NCBI RefSeq assembly: GCF_000519205.1 | Contig: NZ_JAFB01000009.1 | Coordinates: forward strand, 48,484 to 112,483 | From: Amycolatopsis taiwanensis DSM 45107 | GTDB lineage: Bacteria; Actinomycetota; Actinomycetes; Mycobacteriales; Pseudonocardiaceae | Direction: 5' to 3' | Length of the DNA: 64,000 nucleotides | Shown: positions 42,101-54,100 of the stretch, in pieces | How positions within the stretch are numbered: the first letter of the stretch is position 1 | Layout of the letters: each line of letters begins with the position of its first letter | Translations under genes and position numbers: made by a program | Notes under the pieces: generated by a model | The model's database searches: none | Told to the model about the DNA's origin: nothing | Seen by the model: the letters and a program-made list of their open reading frames with translations, nothing else

Positions 42101-45100
42101 CGCCGTCCAGGCCGTCTCTGATGACGGCGTCGTGCGAGTGGAGGTGGACGCGAGCGGGGACGAGGTCACCATCACCTCGCCGACCAACCGCACTCCCGAC
42201 GGACTGTCGCCGTTCGAGGTACTGGACCGGCTCCTCGAACACTTCCAGGAGAACGGCGCCAGGGCCAACGACCTCGAACTGGTCAGGTGGATCCGGACCG
42301 CAACCCGGTCGCGCAGCCCGTTGCAGAATCTGGGGGGCCTGCTGTCCGCGCAGGGCGACCTCGCACGGACCGGGTTCGACGTGGACGAGGCCACGCGGCT
42401 CATCCGGGCGTGGAGTCAGGCGCGTCGTGGTCTCGACCTTCGGCGCACCGCGGACCAACAGGTGGACCTGGCCATCGCCTTGCTGAACGCGCATGCGGTC
42501 GCGACCGAGACCACCGCTTTCCTCACGGAGTTGGAACAGCGGGTGCTGCGTGACGTGCCGGCGAAGGAGCGGTTCGCGATCGACGCGGCGTTGCGGACTG
42601 CCCGCCGGGAGTGGGCCGATGCGATCGGGCCCGGCGGCCTGCTGTCGCCGGCGCGCCTCGACCGGATCCAGCACGGCGGGCGGTGGAGCGTGGACGCCCT
42701 CCTGGCGGCCGCGCTCACCCACTATGCCGCCGACCAGCGGCCGGATCAGGTGCGGCTGGACGCCGCCATCCGGCTGGCACGGCGGCTCGTCCAGGACGGC
42801 GAACTGCCGCTCGACGGGGTGTCGGTCGGCGACCTGGTCCGGCTGTTCGCGCCCGGACTCGACGGCCCGTCGCTGACGGAACGGGTGCGCGCCGCGCTCG
42901 GCCCCGACCAGGTGCCTACCAGCGTCGAGAGGCTGGAGCGCGCGCTGTCGGGCAACGGTCGCGAGAGCGACATCGTCGAGGCGCTGCACGAGCTCCGCAG
43001 CGACCTGCGTGCGCTTGGCGCGGCCGGGATCGACGCACTTCTGCCCGCGAGGCTCACCACCGCGCCGGTGGTCGCGCAGCTCGTCAACGAGCGGCCGCGG
43101 CACGAACTGCACTCTGAGGCCGACAGCGACGGTCCGCCGAACCAGGTCGAGGGAACGCGCAGCGAACCGCGCGACCCGGCCGAGGGCGAGAACGCCCAGG
43201 TGCCGCCGGCCGTGGGCGAGGACGAGTGGCAGGCGGCCCAGGCGCCGCGGTTCCGGCTGAGCGACACTCCAGGCACGCCGCGCTTCGAGCCGGACCCGTC
43301 CAGCGCGTGGTACGCGCACCGGCCTCACCCCGATTTTCCGGCCGTTGAGCCGTTCCTCACCGACGAGCGGCTGGACCACGTCATCGCGGGCCACGGTCCA
43401 CAAGCGACAGAACCCGACAAGACCCGGTTCCCGGAGGGCTTCTTCCCCGAGCTGTCCGAGGAAGGGGTCCGGGCGCGGGTCCGGGAGTTGGTGCTGCGGA
43501 TCGCCCGGTACCCCGCCCCGGAGCGGATGAACCCGCACCTCGACCAGGACGGTGCGCCCGTCTGGACCGTGTCGGACACCGTCGGTGGCATCGTGGTCAG
43601 GGTCGTTGTCGCGAACAGCGGCCAGATCCTCATGGCGACGCCGGTGAAGAAGCAGTTGCTGTCGCGCACCGGCCTGCCGTACCCGGACAAGCTCCGGTTC
43701 GCTCCCGAGGCGCGCAACGCGTTCCTGTCCCTGCGCCGCCCCACCGGGCACGGCAACCCGCATCTGCGGCTACCCCATGTGAACGACGCGAGCGAACTGC
43801 TCGGCGCCGTCCAGACGGTGGCGCGGGATGCCCTGCGTGAGCCGACCATCCACAGTATTCGGTCGCATGTGGACGACTCGTTGTCGCATGTGGACAAAAA
43901 GTGGCTGGTGCGCGGCGCGTACCGTGGGTTCGATCTGACCGTGGTGGTTAGGTGGGACGGCGCGATCCTGGACGCCTGGCAGGGCGCCTTCGTCCCCGAG
44001 GACCGGCCGCGGCGCAGCGCGTGGGACGCGCCGGAGTTCGCGCCTGGATCGGTTTCCCCGGCGCCGGCCGCCTTCCGACTGCCCGCCGGCGTCCTCGACG
44101 AGATCGTCCGCACGCGCCGTCCCGGTGCCACGGTGCCGGGCACCACCGTGTTCGGCGAAGAGTTCTTCCCGGAGACGTCACCGGCCGCGATCCGGGACCG
44201 GATCGAGGACATCGTGCTGCGGGTCGCCAAGGCCCCGGCGCGCGTCGAGTTCGACCCGCGTACCAGCACCTGGACGGTGTACGGCCGGATCGACGACGTG
44301 ACGCTGCGGGTCACGATGACCTTCGTCGGCGACATTACCGGCGCCCAGCCGCTGCACGGGCGCGACGCGATCACGCACCCGGGGCTCCCGGAACCGGGGC
44401 TCGACCGGGACACCGAACGCCGGATCGTGGCCGAGCGCCAGTTCAACGGCACCGGCCCGGCGGAGCAGCGGGTCGGCAAGGGCTGGCGTGGCCGGGAGAT
44501 CGTCGAGGCGGCACGGGACATCGCCCGCGAGGTCGCGGCGAACCCCGACCCCGCCACCGCGATGACGCGCGACGGCCTGGTGCTCCTGCGCGGCACCCGC
44601 CGTGGCACCGAGTTCACCGTCGCGGTGCGCCCGGACGGCGCGATCGTGGATGCCTGGGTGGGCGGATTCGACGCGTACCCGCGGACACGCCAGAACACCG
44701 ACCTGGCCTACCGCACGCCGGGGTGGGCGCTCGACCGGGACGGGTCCGACCCGGCCCGCCTGCCGGGACCGCGCCGCCAGGACCCGGGCACAGTCGCGAG
44801 GTACGACCAGGATCTGCCCTACGAGGGCCAGCCGCGGAGCCGGGGCTCGCTGTCGCTCGACGATGTGGTGCTGCCGTCGGGCGGCACGGTGCCGCACGAG
44901 GCGGCGACGGAGTTCTTCCGGAGCCTGGTGGACGGCATCGACTTCGCCGGGTTCGAGGTGCGGGCCACGGTGCTCGACTTGGACCCCGACATCGTGACGG
45001 TGAGCTTCGGTGTCCACGAGCGCGGCGAACACCAAGCCGGCGAGGTCATCCTGACGTTCCTGCCCACGGCCGGCGGCCAGTTCGTGGTCGAGAACTTCAC

Positions 45101-48100
45101 GAGGTCGATGGTCGATGGGGAGCGGGGAAACGGGTTCGTCACGGCGTTCCACCGGCACCTGCGGTCGCGGTTCGAGCAATCCCGCCACTACGCCGGAACC
45201 GGTGTCAGCCTGACCGGTGACGCGTTGGTGGAGTGGGCCTTGCTCGGCGCCGGCTGGCTTCCGGCCCTCGGGGAGCACCCCGAGATCCGCGACCTGTTCC
45301 CGGACCCGCCTGACGACTACGGCCGCACCTCGGCGGCGCGGGTCTTCGAGTTGCTTCGCGAGGAGCGCACGGCCCTGGCCGCGTCCGCCGCCGAGCAGGG
45401 AGCACCGGCCGACGTCCAGCGCGATCTCGACGAGGCGGACGGGCTGCTGGCCAGGGTGGGCTATGCGGACGGGACCGGCTTCCCGACGGCCACCGAAGTC
45501 GCCCGCACCGTGCTGGGCCGGCGTGCGCTGCGCCGGATGGGGTCGGTCCACCTCTACGAGCCCCGCCGCTCGGCGACCCCGCCGAAGACTCGCGACGTCG
45601 TCACGAGCCACGTGCGCCGAGTGGTGCTGGCGCTGCGACAGGCCGAGCTCCCGGCAGGCCGGGCGGACGCGCTGAACCACATCATCGGCCGGATCGAAGA
45701 GACAGCCCGCGAGCTGGAGTCGAGCGCGAGGCACGGCGCGGCCCGGGGAGCCGAGTCCGCCGACCTGGAGGCCGAGTACGGGCGACGGCTGGTGGCGACG
45801 CTGAACGAACTCATCGACGCGGCCTACCGGATCGCGCCCGCAGGCACCGAGCGGCCCGGCACGCTCCTGGACAACGGTTTCTTGCAGAGCGTCGTGCCGT
45901 ACTACGTATACGAGCGCGACCCGGCGGACATCGTCGCGTTCTTCGTATACCGCCACGTCCATCCGGACGTGTCCTATCAGGACTATCGAACGAACGTGGA
46001 GGCCAGTGGGCACAACCCGTTGCGGCTTCTGATCAACCCGGGGGCGCTCCTGGATGCCGGTATGCGGGATGCCCGCGCCCACCAGGTAGCGGTGGGTGCG
46101 GTCCTCGGCGAGGCGTTCGGGGCCCGGGACCACGTGACGGACGGGACGCCGCTGGAGCTGCTCGAACCCAGCCCCGCGCCCCCGGCGTTGACGGACGAGC
46201 TGCGGCAGCGGTGGGAAGCGCTGTCCGAGATCGACCGGGGTTGGTTGAGCCGGTTCGCCGAGAATCGCGACCGAGCCGGCCGTTATCTGTCCTATCTGGA
46301 CCGGTGGAACGCCGACCCGCCGGTGCGGGACCGTGAGCTGGAGCAGCTTATCGACCACGTTCGCCGGATCGCCGCCGACCAGCCCCCGCTCGACGAGCCG
46401 GTGACGGTCGTCTACGGCATGAGCCTGCCCGACGCCGCCGAGTCGTCGGACCAGCTGGCCGGATTCCTGCATGGCGAGTTCGCGCGCGGTGCCGCGGTCA
46501 CGGTCCCAGGGTTCGACTACGCGCACGTTCGGCCCGCGGTGGCGAGGCAGGATGTGGCGGGCAGTGCCCAGTCGCTGCTGGTCCGGGTCACGACGCGGCG
46601 GGTGGTCCCGCTCGGCGCCGATGGCCGGGTGCTGACCGTCGCCGAACCGGCCGAGGTCCGGGAGAACGCTTACCGCCGCGCGCTTTCGGGCCGGTCCACG
46701 GCGGTCGCCGACCTCGCCGCCGAAAGCGCCTCGGACGAGTTCTCCGCGCCGCCCGCGAATCTCGGGGAGCCGGCGCGGCCGCTGGACGAAGAGGCGGTGC
46801 GGGTCCGGGCCGAGCGGCTGACCGAGCTGTCCCGCCGCGTGCTTGGCGACTTGACGGAAACGCTGTCCGACGAGCTCGAACAGGAGCAGCTGGAGGCGTT
46901 GCAGGACGCGCTGCCGAAGATCGGCGACCTGCCGCCGGACGTGGCCTCGGACAAGTTCGGCGACGAACTGCTCGCGGGGCGCCATCCAGCGGAGCGCGAG
47001 GCGTTGCACCGGTTCGCCGCGGCGGAGCTGGGATTGCCGCCCGAGCAGGTGCGACTGGCCTTTCTCACCAAGGAGTCGAGCCACGTCTACCAGGTGGTGA
47101 ACGTGCGTGGTGAGCCGCTCGCGATCCTGAGCGTCGAGCCCGACGTGGACACGCTGGCCCGCAGGCTGCACGGGGCGGAGCTGCTTTCCCGCCACAACTT
47201 CGAGCACTTCACGACGCCCGCGCTCATCGGTGCCGGGGTCATTGCCGGTGAGGACCCGAGCGAGAGTGTGGGCGTCACGCTCTCGACGGTCGCGCGAGGG
47301 CGCACGCTCGCCGAGGTGCTGGACTGGGTCGAGGAAGCCACCGGTGAGGAGCAGGCCCGCCGGGTCGACCATGCCACGCGGTTGCTGACCCAGCTCGCGA
47401 AGGCGTTCGCCGAGCTGCACCTGCGCACGCTCCCGGGCACACCCGGGGAACCGGCCGGTGCTCACTGGCTGGAGACGGCCGCCGCGTTCGTCGGCCAGGT
47501 CCACGCGGACGCGATCGGGCAGGGCAGGGTGGATCTGGTCGGCGGCGATCTGGTCGCCGCGCTCGAACGGCGTGCCCGTGCCGCCCAGCAGCGGCCCAGC
47601 GGCTGGTTCGGTGGCTTGCTGCACAACGACGCCCACCTGCGGAACGCGCTGTTGGAGGAGGTGGACGGGCAGATCCGGGTCGCACTGATCGACCTCGAGT
47701 ACGTCGGTGGCGCGATGTCCACCTTGGAAGACGAGGTCGCGGGCACGCGCCCGAGCAGCGAGGCCGATGTCCGCGAGACGATCGAGAGCATCGAGGACCG
47801 GCTCGGCGGGCCGCACGACCTTTCCGGGACCTACCGTGACCTGTACGACTCGATGGCCAAGGGTTTCCCCGCTGACGGCTACCGGGCGTTCACCGCGGCT
47901 CAGCGCCTGCTGACCGCCTACCGCGACTGGCGGTCCGCGCCGGCCGGGCCGGAAGCGGACCTGCGTGAGGCCGTGGTCGCCGCCAGGGTGCGTGATCTCC
48001 GCGACGAGATCGCCGGCCGCCGCCCCGCCTCGCCGGACGCCCCGGCGGATGCCTTCACCGTCGGCCGGGACGGTGAGCTGATCCCGGTCCGGCCGCCGCG

Positions 48101-51100
48101 TACGCCGGAGGACAACGGGCGGGTGCCGGGCGCGTTCGCGTACCACCGCGACCCGCGGGTGACCGCCGCGGAGGCCGAGTTGAACGCGGCCCGCCAGCTG
48201 GGCGCGGCCGCCCAGCGCCAGGCGCCGGAAAGCGAGATCGGCCGTAGTGTGGACGCTCTCGTGTCCGGGATGCGCGAGGCCGTCCGGGCGGCGGCAGCCC
48301 AGCCGGCATTCCATCAGGCCGAGGCCCTGAACTGGATCGTCGACCGGATCGAGGGCGCCGTCGACGAGCTCGAGTCCGTGGCGCGGGGCTTCGCCGCCGT
48401 CACTCCCGCGGTCGCCCAGACCCGCGCCTTGCATGGCGCGCGGCTGGTCGCTCTGGTGAGCGACTTGGTCGACGCCTTCAATGAGGCCGCGGTCGAGCGA
48501 GCCGTTCCGTTGGACGGTCAGGCACTCGGCGCGGGACTACTGGTCGACGGTCGGGTGCCCGAACCGCTGTTGAGCCCGGATGTGCTGCGCCGGACCGAGG
48601 CTTCCGGCGCGGTCGCCTTCTTCGTGCTCCGGCGATTCCACCCTGAACTGTCCTATTCGGACTTTTCCAGGGTGGTCGCGGACAGCGGGCCGGGCACCAC
48701 GCTGTGGACTCTCATCGGCGACGACGTCTTCCTCGAGACCAGCCTGCGCGATATCTACGACCACCGTAAGTCTCTCGGCGTGCTGACCGGCATCGCCGGG
48801 GCGCCGGCCGCCGCTACCGACGGCGAACCGGGTGGGGCCATCGGGCAGACGATCGGCTGGGAACTCGAAGCGGACGAGTTCACCCAGCCCTGGGACGCCG
48901 GACGAATCGAAGCGATGCGGCGGCGCTGGGCGGCACTGCCCGCTGCGGACCAGCGCTGGGTCGACCGGTTCCTCGCCGACCGCGACCGGCTGAGCCGGTA
49001 CCTGGTGTACTCGGCCAAGTGGGACGGCAACCCGCCCGTTGCCAACCCCGGCTACGACGAGATCGTCCGGAACCTGCGCCGGATCGCGGAAAGCACCGCG
49101 CTCGACGAGCCGATGGTGTTCGCGCACGGTGTCTCGCTGACCGAAGTGCCGTGGCTGGCCGAGCTCGGCGAGCACCAGCCGGCCGGCCAGCTCCGCGCGC
49201 TCGCGGGCGGATACCTGGCTCCGGGCGAGCCGCTGACCTCGCCCACGATCAGCCACTCGTCCTGGCGGGCTGCGGACGCGAAGCAAAGTGCCAGTGGTGG
49301 GGAACAGTCGCTGTTCGTCCGGCTCACCACCCGGCTGGCCATTCCGCTGCCGACGGACGGGCAGGTGCTGATCCTGCCGGAAGCGTCGATCGTGCGGAAC
49401 ACGGCGTACTCGGCGTACCTTTCCGGCCGGTCCGCCGCCGTTGTCGACCTGGTTGCCGAGAGCGCCTGGCGCGACTCCGGTGGCGCGCCTGTGCGAGACG
49501 CGGCGAGTATGGCGGAGCTCTACGAGCTGGCCAAGCAGGCCCGGACGGATGGCCCCCTCTTCAAGGTGGAGGTCGGCGCGCCGGTGGTTCGAGAGCGGGT
49601 CGACGGCGAGGGCCTCGCAGCGTTCACCGATGGCCTCGCCCGGGTCGGCGGCTTTGCCCGAACCGGCGACGGCGAGCTGGTTTTCCCCGAAGGGCGTTGG
49701 TGGGAAGGACAATCGGCCGCGGCGACGAACGTCCGGCGGTACCTGGCGGAGGTGCTCGGGCGGCCGGACATCTCGTTCGCGCCGATCCCCGTGAGCGAGG
49801 CCGGAGACAAGCCGGTCTTCTGGGTCTTCAGCGGGGACGAGCGGATCGCCGTCCTGAAATTCCCGCCCATCGCGGATGCCGCGGCGGAGCTGTCCTTCCT
49901 TGGGCGTCTGGCCGAACACGGTGAGCGCGGGGTGAACCTGTACCACCAGGTGCACGGCGCGGCCGTGCTCGCGGACGAGAACGGGACGCCGTCGGGCCAG
50001 GGCCTGATGGTCGTTTCGTTCGCCGGCGAAACCTCGCCGCTGCTGCTGATGGAGGACGTGCGGCAGGCGGCGTCCGAAGCGGCCAGGTACAGGGCGCTGG
50101 TCAGGCTCGAACGAGCGGTCGTCGCCGTGGCCGAGTCGTTGTCCACTTTGCACACGTTGTGGCCTGGTTCCGGCCTCCGGGAGACTCCGAACCTGGTGGC
50201 GTCGGCTTATCGCAAGGCCCATTCGGCGGTCGCGGAACTCGCGGAGAACGAGAGCCTGATTCGGCGGCTCGGGCCGGACCAAGCCGGTTTGGCCGGCCTT
50301 CTCCGCGGCCTGGAGAATCGGACCGGTATTTCCGGCTCGGACCTGGTCGAACATATCGGCTTCACCCACGGCGACCTGAAACTCGACAATGTCCGGATCG
50401 GTTTCGACGCCGACGACAAGGTCGTCGACGTCCGGTTCATCGACGGCCCCGCCGGGCACACCGGCCTGGACGCCGAGGGTACCCCGATTTCCGACACGCA
50501 ATTCGACGTGCGGCTGTTCAACACTCACCTCAAGAATCTTGGGCCCGACCGGATCGGTCAGGACACGACCCGGCGCCTGCAGGAATTGTTCCTCGAGAAA
50601 TACCGTGCCGCCGGCGGCAGCTACGCGCCGAGCGACGCAGGGGCGGCCGAATACGCGGAGCACAAACACGTCTTCGACGCGGTCCGCTATCTCCTCGAGC
50701 ACGCCTCGACCTTTGAGACCACCGACGATGTCGTCGAGCTGAGGAGACTGCGCAGGGGCCTGAACGTCCTGAAGCTCGAACTGGCCCGCGAAGTCCCCGT
50801 TGCCGAGCCGTTGGAGGCCGGCGCCCCGGCCGCGACCATGGACGATGCCGCGGCGCTGTTCGGGTTCGATCCGGCTGCCGAGGGGTCGGTCGAGACGTTC
50901 CGGTACCTGCTCGACGAGGCAGGCATCGGCGATGCGGATCCGGCGGTCCTGGTTGCGATCGCCCATGAGCTGACCACCACTCATGGCCTGGAGACGGGGC
51001 CGGAGCGGCAGTTGTACCTGATGGAGAACCCGGCTTGGCTCGGCGACGAGATCCGGTCCCGAGCCGCTGAGGAGTCCACATCGGACGCTGCGGAGACGGT

Positions 51101-54100
51101 GGTCAGCGCGGACGACATGCGGCTGGCAGTCGGGGCCGCCGTCCCGCTGAACTATCGCGACGTCGTCGGAGATCACCGAGTGCTCGTGCTCGACGGTGAC
51201 GCCGAGATCCCTGCCAAGGCCGCGAAGAAACTGCGTGAAGCCGGCATCGAGTGGTACGCCACCGCCACCGAGCCGGGCGAGGCCACCACCGCGGCCATGC
51301 GCGACGCCGGCATCGAGCTCATCCCGCTCGAAGCGGCCGACGCCGAGGACGCCGTGTCGGTGCGGTTCGTGCGGGCGCGGCAGAACAACCGCAACCCCGA
51401 AAGCCTGACCGACCCGGAGGCCGTCCTCACCGCGGTCGCCACCGAGTTCGGCGTCGACAACCGTGACTTCGTCGTCCCCGGTGCCTCTGTGTTCGGCGAT
51501 GGCGCCCCGGACCACGTGGTGCACCTGGTGCACGTGACCGAGACGGCCCCGGACGCCGGGACCCAGCTGGCCGAGCTCGTCGAGCCGATGCGGCGATCCC
51601 TGCGCGGCGCCGAAGGGTTCACCCCGGACCAGCAGCCAGTGGACTGGACCATCGGCGCGGCCAGGATCATCGACGCGGTCCGGCGGCTTGCCGCGGACCT
51701 GCCCGCCGACGTGACCAGCCTTGCCCTGCTCGATGACGGCACGGACAGCCTCGGCCGGGTCCGGGCGCGAGTGGAGTTCGCCTCCGGCGCCGAGACCGAG
51801 ATCAACTTGACGCCGACGGTGCCCGTTTCCGGCGCGCACAGCGATCTGCGGTTCCCCGCGACCGCCCGCGACGGCGAGGGCTTCCGCCGGTCGCGGTCCC
51901 CGGTGACGGTCGGCCTCGACCCGAGTGTGTCGCAGCTACGCGAGCGGCTGCTGGAGACGCTGCGCGTGGTGGACGCCTGGTACGCGCCGTCGGACCTGAT
52001 GGGCACCGTCACCACGCTCGACGACGTCACGCGGGCCCGGATCGAGGCGACCGTGTGGAACGGGGCGGTCCTGATCGCCGACGCGATCAGGGCCCGTGGC
52101 GGCGACGTGGTCGGCCGCGAGGTCCGCGCGCGAGTCCGTGACCTGCTCGCCGGCGCGTTCGAACTGCGCGACGGCGACTACGCGTCGGCGTCCGGCGTGT
52201 TCGACTGGCGCGAGCGCCGACTGGGCCTGCGCATGAACCAGCCGCTGTGGCTGGTGGCCACCACCGTGGTGAAGGAGGTCGCCACCTCGTTCCGCCCGTC
52301 GCCGGAACTGGAGGCGGCCGGATTGCGCGAGCCGGAGCTGATTCGCGACGGCCGGCCGAACGACCGCGTCGTGAATTGGCTGATCGACCGCGAGATGCAG
52401 GACCTGGAGATCGCGCGAAAGTGGCTCGCCCGGCAGCGGGACGGGCTCAGCGTGGTGCAGCAGTGGACCCCGGAGTTCCTGGCCGGCGCCGTGACGTCCG
52501 CGTACCTCGACGACACCGCACACCTGAAGCGTTTCGTGTCCGACGTGGCGCTGGGCGTCCCGCCGGTGGAGCCCAGCCTCGGCGGCGAGCACCGTGATCT
52601 CCGCCCGGAGACGGTCCGGGACGCGATCGCCGAGCAGCGAGAGCCCAACAGCGTGGACGACGCGCTCAGCCGCCTCGAGCTCCGTGCCGGCCAGGCGCCC
52701 GAGCACTGGATGTGGGAGGACTTTGGCGCACAGATCGGGGAGAACAATCCGTCGGAACCGCACCGGCGAAAGGCACGGCTTCGACTGGCGCGTATCGAAG
52801 CGGAGATGTTCGAGAAGGGCGTCCATCCCGCCAGCGTTGCCCCCGAGCACGACGCGCTGTTGCAGAAGTGGGTGCAGTCGGTGTTTGACCTGGCGGGTGT
52901 CTCGCCGGGCGCTAAAGGCCACTACAACCGCAATGTCAGGGTAGAGAGCCGCTTCGGCTTGCTGAACGTGCGAATGCCGATCGACCAGGCGCCGCCCGCT
53001 ATGGATCCGTGGGTCTGGGACGAGATCGATCTGCTCAGGCACCTGCGATCGCAACAACTCGGCCTGGCTCCGGTACTGCCAAGCGTGTCCACCCTCGCGT
53101 CGAGCGTTGACGGAAAACAGATCCAGGTCTTCGAGGCGGGCGCGGTTCTGGCGCAACTCGCCCCTGCCGGCACGCCGGTGGGGGACCACGTGATCAATGC
53201 TGTCGTGGGGCTGTTCGTCGCCGCCAACGAGGTGTCGGGCGGCGAGGTTCCCCGGATCGATGGCTGGCCGCCCAGAGGTACTCGGCGCTTCGTGCGAAGC
53301 CTGACGGACCATACGGTCGGCGTTTACCGCAGCGGGCTCGACAAACACGGTCGGCTGCTTCGGGAAGCGTTCCGTATTCCAGAAAATCCGCTGGACGGGG
53401 TTCGTCAGAGCTTCGACGAGATGACCGATCGCGCGTTCGGTCTCCTGCACATGGACCTGCATCGGGGCAACATCATCGTCCGGCCGGACGGCACGCTCAT
53501 GTTCCTGGACTGGGAACTGGCGCTCTATGGCGACCCGGTCGCGGACCTCGCCAACCACCTGCATCTCATGCGCTACTTGCCGGCGGAAGAGGCCCGGCTG
53601 ATTGAGTTCTGGTCCGAGCGCATGCCGCCGGAGGCCATCGCGGGCTGGGAGATGGACCTCCCGCGCTATCGCGCGTACTTCAAGATCAAGTCCGCGATCG
53701 TCGACTCGGTTCGTGCCGCCGAAGCCTTCGCGGATCCGGCGGCCACGCCAGAACACCGGGAGACCTGGGTCCGTATCTCGACCCGCAGTCTCAACGAAGC
53801 CCATGAGGTGTGGGGTACCGGTCTCCACTTCAGCGAGGACGACATCCGCGCTCACCTCGAGCAGCACCGGAACTCCGGCGCCGAGGCCCGCGCCGCTCAC
53901 GATGCCGTTGATCCGGGGCGGGTGGTGACCGCTCTTGATGCCTCCGTTCGGGAGGAGTTGGTCGCGTTCGCTTCGCGGGGGGTGGATGCGCTTGCCGACC
54001 GGCTCGGTGTGAGCAAGGAGATGTTGATCGGGCGGATCAGCGAGAAGGCGCGGTCGGCGTTCGATCTTGATTCGGCTGGGATCGCGGACGCGTTCCCCGG

